A stretch of 64,000 bases of DNA from Micrasema longulum (GCA_022494885.1 JAGVSM010003668.1:62001-126000), one strand, 5' to 3'. Shown: positions 43,656-54,585, counted from the first letter of the stretch. Made by a program: numbers and translations. The notes: generated by a model not told the origin, from the sequence alone.

Positions 43656-45725
43656 TTATGACTTTATTGGGGGCAACTTTTTGTTTTCGATAGCCTCGAG
43701 AACATTTGGTGGATCTCTGATAGGCATGGATCGTGTAACTCGGGGGTCAACAAGCTCTGGAAGCAAACAGTTTAAATAAAAAGATTTTAATTTTATGTTG
43801 GGCTCCGGTCCACACTCCAAAAAGACATATATTTTTTTAGTAATATGCAACTGTCCTTGAACTTGGTAATACCAATCGTGATTCTGATTTACATAATACT
43901 CAGTATGGTTTCTATTTCTTTTCCAAAACTTAATTTTACCACTGTCGATGGCGGTTTCAACAGTCATAGTCATATTAGAAGCAGACGATGGACATTTTAT
44001 TTCTATAATGATACCGCCATGATCCGTACTAATGTTATCTGGTGTGGCGCCTAGAAAACAATATTCACTATCAATAAACAGCCCACACTTCTGAAATTTG
44101 ATATTTTCTTGAAGGCTTAATTGGTTTAATGCGGTCAGTTCATAATCCTGACCATATTTAATAGAAAAAATATTACTTAGAGATTTACTATATGGCATAC
44201 TTTTAACTAACCCTGAACAACTAATTCCTATTCTTCTTTTACAAACTTTACCAAACCATGACGCAGTGAGTAAATTTCTACACTTTTCTAACCATTCCCC
44301 GCTATCTGATTGTAAAACCGTTCTTCTTTCTATCAAATTTCTTGCAGAATGATCGCCGATTCCATACCACTTGAAGATCCTGAGTAATTTTTAAAACATT
44401 CATGTTTTGGTGCCTCAATATTCTTATTAGTTGCTCTGGCACAAATCACACAGTATTTATTATAAACACCCATATATAGAACTTTCCCCGTACGAAACCC
44501 TACTATAGAAGCTGCGCCCGAGTTAGACGAGTAGTTGGTTTTGTATGATCTCTTAGACCAACACCCGTCAGCCACAACAGTTATCATTGGTTTACCATTT
44601 TCATCAATTTCACCATTCGCAGTAGCCAGTTGTCCCTCTTCTTTCGCTGCCTCCTCCATAACTTTTAGTTTCGCAGTATCCCACCATTCACACACTTTCT
44701 TATTGATCTTCAAATACTTCCATTTACTCATGCAAGGAATTCCAACAGCAGCAGTCAACTCTTGTAAACCACTATATCCAGAACCGATACCTGATATTCC
44801 AGACACAAACGATTCATTTAAACTCATTTCATTCGATCTGTCCTCGCAACAATTTACAGAAAAACATAATCCACACATATTACATTTTAAATTTAATATA
44901 GAATTAAAGCCATGCAACTTTTCATCCACAATCACCATATTCGTTCCTTTGCAATCAAACATGGAAGAATGAGAAAATATTTCCTGGATTTTAGTGAAAA
45001 ATTCCTGGATGTCCACAACTCTCCTGCCTTCCAACTTAAAGGTGTGTAATGGCTGTGCTAGCAGTTCTGGAACTAGCTGTTGCGCCTGAAATAATACAGA
45101 TTAATTAATAATCATAATCCAATTTAGATTTCATTAGCTATTTTAATGTAAATACTTAAAATATTCCTACTTCGATATGAATACTAACCTGACAACCGTC
45201 ATCTTCTAGAATATCAGTTGAAAGATATTTCGCTGGAACACCCTAAAACATTTCAATTTGCATATTACCCAAAAGGCAAATATAACCCTACTTATTGATA
45301 GTCAATATTTAGAAAATAAGGGTTATAATAATTATTATTTGTACTTTTTTATTGTGAATGCAGACACTTGGTAGAATTCTTTGTACTTTATTACTTAATT
45401 AATTATTGTACTTTATTTTTTTAAATATATAAGAGCGTATACTGTGACGCGTTTCGTCTTATTAGGACATTTTCAAACGACGGAATGCGTCACAATATAA
45501 ACTCTGGTCTTTTTAAACAAATAAAGTAAAATAAAAATTCAATAAACGTGTTTTATTTAGGGATACATTACCAAATTCAAACTTATTTGTACATTTAGTA
45601 TTGTTTTGTAAAATGTTGTAGGAATTTTATTTATCTAAGTAAATAAGACAATAACTTACAGTGTATTCTCCACAGGCCTTAGTTAATTTGAGCTTTTTTG
45701 AATCATAAAATAAGCAAATAATAAA
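43656..45725 (-). pseudogene. Mutator-like / YqaJ nuclease fusion gene, internally deleted
   Basis: Exons on the minus strand: 45725-45660 (candidate), 45242-45189, and 45085 onward, all phase 0 with GT/AG borders (donors GTAAGT, GTTAGT). The large exon encodes a Mutator-like transposase domain N-part: GRRVVDIQEFF, LKCNMCGLCF, GIGSGYSGLQEL, ITVVADGCWSKRSYKTNYSS, YNKYCVICARA, then SGSSSGMESAII. There the frame ends at 44333 and shifts to ERRTVLQSDSGEWLEKCRN, then LLTASWFGKVCKRR. That is the start of a YqaJ/lambda-exonuclease-type PD-(D/E)xK nuclease with GATPDN, IIIEIKCP and YYQVQGQL, so the nuclease residues D, E-x-K and Q are all kept. The frame ends at 43656. From memory, insect homologues carry a longer Mutator domain between these parts, so a central deletion is likely. 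Such proteins are transposon-derived. Confidence 0.75.
45432..45505. repeat. Hairpin repeat with GTGACGC arms
   Basis: AGAGCGTATACTGTGACGCG (continuing TTTCGTC) pairs with GACGGAATGCGTCACAATAT (continuing AAACTCT) across a 20-nt loop. One arm recurs alone at 3644-3670. It lies in an intron of the Mutator-like/YqaJ gene model. Confidence 0.7.
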
Positions 45726-45856
45726 CTGTTACATTTATTTGTAATGGTGATACAATGATTTATGTAAATCAAATGTCTGTCCTTTGTATTCTAAATTTTA
45801 ATACTAATAAATTAATCAAATCCAACTTACATTGCATTTCTCCTTTGGAAATTGGG

Positions 45857-45912
45857 ATTGATTTAGTTTTCGTTTGGTTTTTTCGTTGGTTTTTTCGTTG
45901 GTTTTTTCGGCA
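45857..45912. repeat. Short tandem repeat, 12-bp unit
   Basis: Three units of GGTTTTTTCGTT in a row. The open frame across them (WFFRWFFRWFFR) is a by-product. The remaining sequence to 46495 has no gene. Confidence 0.75.
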
Positions 45913-46502
45913 TTGTTATGATAAAATCGGTCACTAAATATTCCAAATTTATGGATTAAAGTATCACTCGTCTTTGATTTCTATAATAAAGTAATTCTGA
46001 TTGATAGAAAATATTATTAGTCTGAGGCCGGCTAAGCAAAACGTCAAACCATCACAATGAAGTTGGCTGCGTTCGCGACATTGTAATAATTATATGGCTG
46101 TTTAGTGTACACTTTGTACATAGTACCTACCGAGTGCTGGTATGTCCTAGATAAATGTGCAATTTGACCGTTTTTGTGTACGAGTAAAATGACGCCGTTA
46201 ATTGTTATTTGAATATGACGTGAAATTACATTTTTGAATGATTTATCAAATTCGAACAAACTATTCATTCAAAAAATAACTTGGTTTTGATCCTGGTTTA
46301 AATTGTGTTAGAAGGAACACAAAAAATATATGTTTCGAACTAAATTTTGTTTTGAAAAAGGCATTAAAATTTTGAGCACAGAAAACACGTCCGTCTGCGG
46401 CCGCTCTGAGGGCCGATCTGAATGTAATAAAAATCCAAATAAGACATTGTTTAAAATTGAATATTACAACTAGAATTATCGTATTGAAAAAAAATAAAAA
46501 AA

Positions 46503-47148
46503 TACAGTTCTATAAAAAAAGGTTTTAACTAAACTATTTCAATATTTTAAATTTTTTTATGGTGTTACTGATTGCATAATTTTACGTAGAAATAAAGGAA
46601 AAATTTATGTGATTTAAAATGCTTATATTTCTTTTCAAAAACAAAAAAATAAGATTCTGCCGCGGCCATCTCCTTTTTAAATTTATTATCTTCAAATCAT
46701 TATTAAAAATTTAAGTTCAATACTTAGTCTTTATTGAGATCCCAGATTAATAAGCTTAGTCTAAATTTTGAAATTGCGTAATCTGCCGGTCTGAAAGTAA
46801 TTATATATAAATAAAAAAATAAATTTAAAAAAAATACAGTTCTATAAAAAAAGGATTTAACTAAACTATTTCAATATTTTTAAATTTTTTATGGTATTAC
46901 TGATTGCATAATTTACGTAGAAATAAAGGAAAATTTTACAAAAATTTATGTGCTTTAAAATGCTTATATTTCTTTTCAAAAACAAAAAAATAAAATTCTG
47001 CCGCGGCCATCTCCTTTTTAAATTTATTATCTTTAAATCATTTAAAAAAAATTAGTTCAATACTTAGTCTTTATTGAGATCCCAGATTGATAAGCTTAGT
47101 CTAAATTTGAAATGGCGTAATCTGCCGGTCTAAAAGTAATTATATTTT
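46503..47148. repeat. Tandem duplication of about 332 bp
   Basis: Two copies, 46503-46807 and 46835-47148, each start TACAGTTCTATAAAAAAAGG. Each contains ATTCTGCCGCGGCCATCTCC and GAGATCCCAGATT and ends CTGCCGGTCT then AAAGTAATTATAT. Differences are few substitutions and small indels, so the event is fairly recent. It codes for nothing. Confidence 0.9.
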
Positions 47149-47459
47149 AGTTATATGAAACTTTGAAGTACATTTTTTGATAGAAATACCTATAAAAAGT
47201 ATTGTTTTTATCTCATACATAATTTTTAATTTTTTTTACTGCGCGATTTTTGACAAACATTCGTTTTAAAATGGCAAAATCGTATGATTTCCTAATTTTG
47301 CGTTCGTTTTACCAGACTACAGCCTTCTAGGTGTGTTATTGTGTGTATATTGAGCTACATGTGCTGAAGTCGGTAAACACTAATTAGATTTAGCAATCAT
47401 TTTGCAAATTCATGCATCATGAAGTGTTAGAGAATTGGTGGAAAGATGTTGAGGTTATT

Positions 47460-47917
47460 ATATTATTTATTTACCTAATGCTCTTGTGCCCACTGCACCA
47501 CCGCGTATATCTCCATTGCCCACTTCTGCTTCACCATTACCGTCTTTATAAGTGTCCACTACACCAAAAATATATTTCAATCATTTGATCATATCAGCCC
47601 TTAACCAAGCACTTTTAGAGGCACCGGCGTATTCGGGAGAGGGTACAAGAAAACTTAATCAAGAATTTTAACGTCAAAAAATTTCATTTTGGAAGTCGAA
47701 AATAAAAAAAGAGCCCGCAAAAACAAGGAAAATAAAATTAAAAAACTGCCGCAGTACACAATCTCAATCTGAATTTTGCGCATCCTGTAGGAAGTGCTAC
47801 TTTGATGAAGAGGAATGGGTGCAGTGCACTGACTGCTGAAATTGCTATCATCTAAAGTGTGATGCTAATGGAGAAGACCCAAATTTTAGATGCATTCAAT
47901 GTGAAAACGATGACTAA
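47460..47917 (+). pseudogene. C-terminus of a pogo-type transposase with PHD-like finger
   Basis: The plus strand reads a Pro-rich linker (LPNALVPTAPPRISPLPTSA), stops, then Lys-rich sequence (SKIKKEPAKTRKIKLK). It ends with a zinc finger, EFCASCRKCYFDEEEWVQCT then DC, a stop, NCYHLKCD and NFRCIQCENDD-stop. The C-x2-C...W-x-Q-C-x2-C...H-x2-C...C-x2-C pattern is common at the end of insect pogo-type DDE_1 transposases. The upstream DDE core was not found. It lies just inside the right pogo-type end at 48130. Confidence 0.65.
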
Positions 47918-48219
47918 AATGTCGTGTCCGTTCCCGTATCAAGGGGCAAACGAACCTTTGCTTCTTTTTAAAAATATTTTTTAGTAGTCATTAAGTTTAT
48001 GTGTGAAGTAAACATTAAATATGATGCTGTAATAGCTTATTTGATTTTTAGTATATATATTTTTAACTATAAATTGCCGTGTGCATAACAAAAAACCTTA
48101 AGACGGTCCGTTTGCCTCTGGGTTACCCTATATACACATAAGCAAACAAAACTTTAACAAAACATATACATAAATATGAAAAAGCTAAAAAAATCCAAAT
48201 AAATAAAACATTGAGAAAA

Positions 48220-48570
48220 GTTTAAGAATTATATTGCGAGAGAAAAAAAATAATAAAATTGAGAAAGTCCAGAACCAAAAATATCAGCTTTATCCTCACA
48301 CTGATTACCATATATGTGGACCCTAGGGATAGGCGAGTGCATGTGATAGTTGGTCCTAGAACTTGCAGAGCAAAAAGATATGTCGACCAGGCACTCGGAA
48401 ACACACCAACTCTAGCAAATCTGGACAGTCAATGAATGAATTGATTACTTTATAATGTATTATTAGATCTGTTAGAATTCTTCTATCAAAAAGTTTTAGA
48501 AGATTTGCTAAAGATAACAATTTATTATAATTAAATAAAGTAGCTGGAATATGTACTTTAAAATTATTAT
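48220..48570 (-). pseudogene. Jockey-like LINE C-terminal fragment
   Basis: The minus strand reads ANLLKLFDRRILTDLIIHYK, VINSFIDCPDLLELV, then RVPGR, and, after frameshifts, RTNYHMHSPIPRVH and FGSGLSQF. This is the ending of Jockey-like reverse transcriptases. Confidence 0.75.
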
Positions 48571-48779
48571 ATTAAGTGAATCTGATTGTACGAGTACACT
48601 ATAATGGGGCGACCAGACTGGAGAACTTGTTTTTTTATTCTTTTATTTATTTATTTCACATAAAACTTTATATTTTTTCTTTTCTATATAAACATTCTCA
48701 TTGGACATTTACATTCATTTACATTTTTTTAATATTATGTACTAGTACATAATAAATACATATAATATAATAGATAACA

Positions 48780-49250
48780 TTATATTAATATAAACATAAA
48801 AAAAATTGCAGACATTTGGTACTTGGGAAATCTTCTATAAATGCTTTCAACATCTTCACAGTCATTGTAATAACAAGAATCGGAATTAGGGGGGATATAA
48901 TATTCACTTTCAATAATCAACTTAACACCCCGAATTTCAAATTTAACAAATAATTGTTCAACGCTTACATTTTTACAGGGAATAATAGATGATTTCATAT
49001 TTTTAGTTTTACAAATTAATAAACCTAGACTTCTTATTTGTGTTAATATTACAATCAAGGCGATATATTTATTATAATTATGAAAACTAAGTTCTGATGA
49101 CTTCATGTTTTTATCAAGCCATGTCTCTATGAGAATTACTATATTATAATTTAATAAAGGAATTGTGGTCGCTAGCAAATCTAATTTAGTTTTTATGCCT
49201 CGGACATTTATTATTGCTCCTGCCTTATCATTATTTGCGCCCATATTATA
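48780..49250 (-). pseudogene. LINE apurinic-type endonuclease fragment
   Basis: The minus strand reads NVRGIKTKLDLLATTIPLLN, then YNIVILIETWLDKNMKSSEL, then FVKFEIRGVKLIIESEYYIP then PNSDS. These are the exonuclease-endonuclease-phosphatase motifs of LINE ORF2 N-termini (N...R, ETWLD, xYxPP). It is diverged at ESEYYIPP, where GSVYIPP is usual. It may belong to the same LINE family as 5.3 and 48.2 kb. A T-rich stretch at 48630-48680 separates it from the fragment at 48.2 kb. Confidence 0.8.
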
Positions 49251-49254
49251 TTTG

Positions 49255-49595
49255 TAATTGTTTTATATGAACATATTTATTTAATATATGCTGTTATTAA
49301 TTTATTCATTCACAGACGACACCTCGTCGCTTATAAGTTAAACTTTAGCTCACTAGTGGTTCTGCAAACGCTATTTTGAACAAACAAAATTCCCAGGAAC
49401 GGAAGGCGCTAAAATCTTAGGCGAAGAAAAAAGAGAAAAGTGTTATAACTTATAGGGATTTTATCTTTAAATTTGTACCGTAACGTCCGTAACGCAGTCA
49501 GTCTCGGAGCGAGGCAATAAAAAAATAAGGCTTAAGAGGATATGCCGTGGAGGAGCGGTTTGATGAAAGAGTATTTGAATAAAGTTTTTCTGTCA
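49255..49595. other. Intergenic DNA, no gene seen
   Basis: Mixed composition; nothing identifiable. Confidence 0.4.
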
Positions 49596-49599
49596 CTGT

Positions 49600-49858
49600 C
49601 ACGTGTAATGGTCAGCGCATTTGACTACTATGCAACTGGTCTCGGGTTCGATTCCCGACTTGGTTGATATGAAATTCATTTATTTAAAAGGATGTTTTTA
49701 CTCTAGAATATTTCGTAGTCCCTGGACTGGTACCTGAAGCGTGTGACTGGTCATCTTACCTTTATAAAACAAAAATGATCAAGATACGCTGCGATTAGTG
49801 TACCAATGCAGCGCCCTATGCACCATTAGCTGCGGAAAGGGAATGATGATGATGATGT
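49600..49858 (+). repeat. tRNA-derived SINE, copy 9, full length with (GAT)n tail
   Basis: The best complete copy: TAATGGTCAGCGCATTTGAC (A box region), GGGTTCGATTCCCGACTTGG (B box), CTCTAGAATATTTCGTAG, CCTGGACTGGTACCTGAAGC, GATCAAGATACGCTGCGATT, GCCCTATGCACCATTAGC. It then ends in a GATGATGATG tail at 49843-49858, a plausible 3' terminal repeat used for priming. Confidence 0.9.
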
Positions 49859-50139
49859 CTCTGTTTCGCAGATGCCTCCCCAATATTCATAAAATTGAGG
49901 TCTCGCATTCCCCTTTTTCCTACCTCAAAACTGAACCGATTTTTCTTTTTTTTCCAAAAATAGTTATCATATTTTTTCGAATCAACTCTCAACAAAAAAA
50001 TATCTTCCTATTCATACCCGTCCCACTTCCTAATTTCCTACTCCATGCGACAATAATAACGCGTGTACTACCTGTCAAATCCAGTACCAAACCATCATCG
50101 AACGAGTGAAGTGCTCCTAAAACCAACTATCAACAACCG

Positions 50140-50230
50140 AGCTGTGCCAGCGGTCTACCTAGGCCGCCATCTCCATACACGCTGTGCCAGCGTCCAACGA
50201 CCGCCGTCTCCAGAGAGTTCCAGCATCAAA
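50140..50230 (+). repeat. Two imperfect direct repeats in a GC-richer block
   Basis: GCTGTGCCAGCGGTCTACC... and GCTGTGCCAGCGTCCAACG... are about 40 bp apart and both lead into GCCGCCATCTCC / ACCGCCGTCTCC. An open frame runs through but has no recognisable domain. Confidence 0.4.
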
Positions 50231-50375
50231 TCACGGCTCAACACAACAGCAAGTTAGTGGAGTTGAACTACCTTCCCTTTTATAATACTGACACTCGATA
50301 AATTATTATCCTCCTCCGGAACGAGGTATTTCTTCACACCTCGTCTACTCTTCAACATATTACGCATATAATGGA

Positions 50376-50585
50376 CAGTAAAACATCAACTATCCGGATT
50401 AATGAGTGCCTGACGTAACTTGAACATGTCCATCAAATTTAATTACTTTGACAAAGAAACGCGCCAGCCGCCGACGCCCTTTTTTATTTGTTATTTTGAC
50501 ATCTCCTTTATTTTTTATTTCCTGATAACGATCCTGATATTTGACAATCCGGATGACTGGAGTTCGGATAAACGGAGTTCTACTG
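50376..50585. mobile_element. Tigger/pogo-type MITE (210 bp)
   Basis: The left end CAGTAAAACATCAACTATCC (continuing GGATTAA) pairs imperfectly with the right end, which reads TCCGAACTCCGTTTATCC... on the reverse strand after CAGTAGAAC. Starting with CAGTA and containing TATCCGGA is typical of short pogo relatives. Confidence 0.55.
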
Positions 50586-50639
50586 TATACTGTACGTCTA
50601 AAGACGAAAAAATAGGCGACTGTAAGGGTTTTTAAAAGA

Positions 50640-50880
50640 CAATTTATCAAAAAAAACAAAGGATAGAGACAAGCCAATGATCGATATCAACAGTGTGTAA
50701 AAAAAAATCAGTGGAGGACGCTTTTCTATTGGTGGAGATTTCTCCTAGCCATGTTGGAAATTTATATACGGAAGAGTTAGCAATCTCTAGAGGTTACTTA
50801 TTGTAGTACTGTGGTTTAATAAATCTTGACTGTCGTTGACCAAAAACTGTCTTCATACTTGGAACCGCGAGACTTCCTTG
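50640..50880 (+). mobile_element. Possible solo LTR
   Basis: TTTATATACGG (TATA), then TTTAATAAATCTTGACTGTC (polyA signal) and ACTTGGAACCGCGAGAC resemble the R-U5 and primer-binding border of BEL/Pao-type LTRs. No second LTR or internal coding is visible. Confidence 0.3.
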
Positions 50881-51059
50881 AATGAAAGCTCTAGTTCTTT
50901 CGGAGTGTATTTTAACTACTTGAGGTTTGTTATCATGATTATAGTAACTGCGTTACATACAATTTCAGAAAAAGTGGTTCCGATACCCATTAAAATGATT
51001 TTTCAAAAATAATTCTAATATTGCAAAAAAAAAACTTCTTCGTCGTTTTGTTCAATGCT

Positions 51060-51290
51060 GAGCGTCGTGACAACAACAACAAACCATCACGGCGTTTCCC
51101 CGTAAGGGTAGGCAGAAAGGATAGAACGCCACATCACTCTATCTTTGCATACATATCTCGCTTCTTCTACATTCATACATCTTCTCATGCACGCGCGCCG
51201 ATTATTCCGACTTTTGACATGTCCTTTCTTGATTTTGTCGATAATGCTTGTCTCCGCCTTACATAAGGTACGGATCATAATACTACTGTC
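51060..51290 (-). pseudogene. Repeat-derived open frame, probable LINE scrap
   Basis: The minus strand reads RRCMNVEEARYVCKDRVMWR then SILSAYPYGE. From memory this MNVxEARxVCxDRxxWKS block recurs widely in insect LINE 3' coding ends. No other part of the element is present. Confidence 0.5.
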
Positions 51291-51294
51291 ATAA

Positions 51295-52580
51295 GCTTAA
51301 AGGCAGTTTTTTGTCAAAAATCACAAAACGAGTTAAATATGAGGTAATTCTTTCTTCTACAAGAAATTTCGAACCATATATGGCAATGACCAGTAAAAAA
51401 CTATTTCTGTACTAAAATCGATATTTTTATTTTATTTTTTTAAGCAATAACACAATATCTAGAGATTTATAAGCACATACTCAGTGTATATACATATGAT
51501 ACACACAGGTTTTATGCTTTAGAAACAATTGACATATTTTGCTTTTACTTATGAGTTTTTTTAAATTTTCATATAGTTGATAAATACTAAAAAGTGTCAT
51601 ATCTGAAAATATGACTTTGGCAAATAACTGTCTTTTTGCTTATAACGGCAGAATGCATCTTCATTTCTTCCGGTCCTGGGCCAAATTATCCACACCATTA
51701 ACTCGTTTATTTAGTCTAATTGTTTTTAGGAGACCGTTCTCTTGCATGCTCACCCCCGATAAGTGGCGAATGGTGTTTTTACTTACAGGTAAGCTATATA
51801 AAAAAAATATATACATTTGTACCTACATAGGAGGTACATAATATGATGTAATTATTATATACTATAAATTGAAATTTTTCTGTTGTTCTCTGTGATACAA
51901 CAACTCTCATCCATGAAATCAACTCAAACGATGTAACTTCGTGATATATTATATAATATAGATATATTATCCATTAATTTAATTTATAATTCATTAAAAA
52001 ATAAATAAAAAATACCACTATGAATTCAGTCGATATAAGGTATTCAATTGAAATGTCAACTGGCCGAATTGTTCTAGTATTTAATAGTGCTAAAAATGGC
52101 CGCGTCGAGCGCCATATGTCCTGCAATATGACGCATAAAAGTAATTATGGTCTTATGTCAAAATGACCATCTCAAAGAAAAATAGTCCTTAAGAAATAAT
52201 GTTCAAAATATTGTTTTCCAAATCAAGAATCTTCAAATAATTTGTTTAATCTGAGGGTTTAATCTAGGAGAAAAAACCCGCACTGGGGTTAAGACATTTA
52301 AAATATAGTATACTTATTAGTATGAAAAAATAATCTGGAATAATCGGCTAGTTTCTTAGCTCACCTCAGTCGATGGGCGCGCTTTATTAAAAATTTAATT
52401 ATTTATTTGTTTTTCTTTAAATAAAGTTACAATAAAACATCATTGTGGTTTGTCAAATATAATGGTAAGCTGCGCATATTCGCTTCTATACACGGTTCGT
52501 CCCTGCCCCCAACTGTTCCTGGCAGCTTTTCGAGTCACTTCGCGATTTTTTTCGTCGTAAAATTAAGTATTGCTTATGAA
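51295..52580. other. Intergenic DNA, no gene confirmed
   Basis: A plus frame at 51611-51841 and its reverse strand show no domain. CGCTTTATTAAAAATTTAAT separates it from the next LINE fragment. Confidence 0.4.
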
Positions 52581-52584
52581 TATT

Positions 52585-52990
52585 TCATGCCTGGTATTCT
52601 CCGTTTTCCTGCATGGGTCTGAAACATGGACAGTGCGTGCTTAAGAGAGAGAGAGGATCGATGCCTTCGAGATGTGGTGTTAGAGAACCTTGGGCAGAAA
52701 AGAACGAATGCATCGTTACTAGAAGAGCTCCACATTACAACTCGTCTGTCAGTGGTGTGTCTGAGATGGATACTGTCTTTCTTTGAACATATTGCGAAAC
52801 GTGAATTAGACAATCAAAAGGTAGTAATGTCTGGACGAGTTAAGGGAGGAGAAGCCGGGGTAAAACACCAACTAGATGTAATGACCAAATAACAAACATT
52901 TGGAGGGTCGGCTCGTCGGGCTGAGGACAGACTGGAATGGAGCAGGTCAGTGAAAGGTGGTGGTTACGATCCTCAGCACCGAGGAACCAA
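52585..52990 (+). pseudogene. RTE-like LINE C-terminus
   Basis: Starts HGSETWTVRA, the GSETWT hallmark of RTE-like endonuclease/reverse transcriptases, with a frameshift. EREDRCLRDVVLENLGQKRT, NASLLEELHITTRLSVVCLR and WILSFFEHIAKRELDNQK follow, matching the family order. The frame then decays (GGSARRAEDRLEWSRSV). Confidence 0.8.
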
Positions 52991-53439
52991 ATTAGAAGAT
53001 TACATACCAAAAATCGCGTTATTTTCGTAGCTAGAATTTTAATGTTTTTTTTTCTCGATATATTGTTATTTCAATGTCATCCATGATATATATATTTTAT
53101 AATTGGATTTATTATGTAAATGTCTATTTTCTTCTCTGTTATTTTCATGGTGAATTTTTCCGCTAGTTTACAGTTATCTTATACAATAATATCATGTTTA
53201 AAAAATCATGTGTTTTTATGTAATAAATATCACACTATAAAACGTATTTATTAATGTGGTGATAACAATATGTTTTCAGAAGTTCTTTACAGAAGTATGT
53301 ATTATATCATATTTTCTCTTGGTTATTCTCAAAGAATGAATGATAGACTATCCAATAATATTTATCTTAACGCCATGTACTTATAATTTAAACAATTCTC
53401 AAACTTTAATGAAAATTTGAAAAAAATATATTTAATTTT

Positions 53440-54230
53440 ATAATGTTATATTTTTCGCCTCTCATCACATGCCCAGGTCTTCAGTATTTCTTTTTTCATC
53501 TATCGGAGAATGTCATCGTTTCGGACACTGCCCACCCGAGAGATTTTTAATGCCCTACTGTAGCACCAGATTTCAAAGGCTACTTTTTTGAAGTGTGGTG
53601 AGCGTCTACGTTTTGACGCCGTAAAAATATACTTAGAAAACGTAACATCGTACAATGCGCAAGTTTAAATTAAAGTGTCTACTGCAAAGGAGATCATGCA
53701 TCCTAAAAAAGAAAAATAACAAGAAATATATAGATACATATATGAATATCAGTATACAAAAGAAATAAAAAAGTCGTTATGTTATGAACACAAAATGAAT
53801 ATATAATATAATATTGTTTATAATTTGTCCATTTATGCTAATGTCGTCCGTTGGTTCACTTATTGCATCTCTAAAAATTGCTTTTTTGTGCATATTAAAA
53901 AGGAAAGAAGACAGAATGCATCCTTGCCAGACTCCACGACATGTCTATGTCCGATGTCAATTCATGATCCTCTTTCTCGGCAGCTTTTAGATGCCGGTAG
54001 AGGTAACCTATTATTCTTATATCCTAGAATCCAAATTGTTTATTTTTAAAATTTATATAAGGTCTTGGTGCCGTACTTTATCAAATGCACATTTAGCATG
54101 GTCTATGAAACACATGTACATATTTACATTTATGTCGCGGCATTTCTCAACAAGAAATGGAATACAACTGAGAGCTGTTCTTGAGCCTGCTTATCTTGTA
54201 TCTGCTTGTATTATATAAAATGGATATATT
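53440..54230 (-). pseudogene. RTE-like LINE, RT core and thumb, inverted
   Basis: Minus strand 54225-53820 reads FLVEKCRDINVNMYMCFIDH then AKCAFDKVRHQDL, RT motif A with FIDHAK...FDKV. Degraded sequence follows. 53660-53440 gives YGVKT...FKKVAFEIWCYSRALKISRV, then DDILR, as in the YGCETWT...FEMWCYRRMLKISW block. Many stops. Confidence 0.75.
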
Positions 54231-54509
54231 TATTTTAGATAGGTTTTGTAGATAATCTTATTTTAAACTGGGGTAATGAATAAAAATCAGTATCAATAGT
54301 TATTACAATAAAAAACTGATAAATCATTATTTGTCATCAGAGTAATTCAATAGTTAATTTTTTGTTAAAATATATTATCGTTATTATTATTTAAAGTTAA
54401 ATAAAAGTTATCATTATATTTTCGCCGCTATTGTTCGATAGGTACGTTCTCCGGCTATGTCTTTAAAAGAGCTCAGGAAAATTCTTTAAAAACAGTGAAG
54501 ATTGGTTGG

Positions 54510-54585
54510 TTGGAAGAAATTGCCATTTGGCAATAAGCCCGCCAATGTACAAATAACATTATGTACAAAAAGTTAAATAAATAAG
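54510..54585 (+). mobile_element. LINE 3' UTR signature with hairpin
   Basis: GGAAGAAATTGCCATTTGGC then AATAAGCCCGCCAATGTAC; ATTGCCATTTGGCAAT is a perfect 6-bp stem with a 4-nt loop. Related to 29400-29465. Confidence 0.6.

Larger units (their letters stand above)
41678..48130. mobile_element. Candidate 6.45-kb composite bounded by pogo-type ends
   Basis: The left end AGGGTAACCTAGGGGC, with GGGGCAAACGGACCCCATC at 41704, is mirrored on the right by GACGGTCCGTTTGCCTCTGG and GTTACCCT (to 48130). Right flank TA fits pogo; the left flank is AA. Between the ends lie a SINE, a Mutator-like/YqaJ gene on the minus strand, a tandem duplication and, near the right end, a PHD-like finger. It may be one large element or two separate remnants facing each other. 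Confidence 0.4.

Noticed and set aside
44535..44972. Plus-strand open frame of 145 residues
   Set aside because: Antisense shadow of the Mutator-like exon.
45755..45937. Open frame with WFFRWFFRWFFR
   Set aside because: Produced by a 12-bp tandem repeat.
48780..49244. Host AP-endonuclease gene
   Set aside because: The ETWLD and IPPNS motifs and the lack of the remaining domain mark it as a LINE endonuclease fragment.
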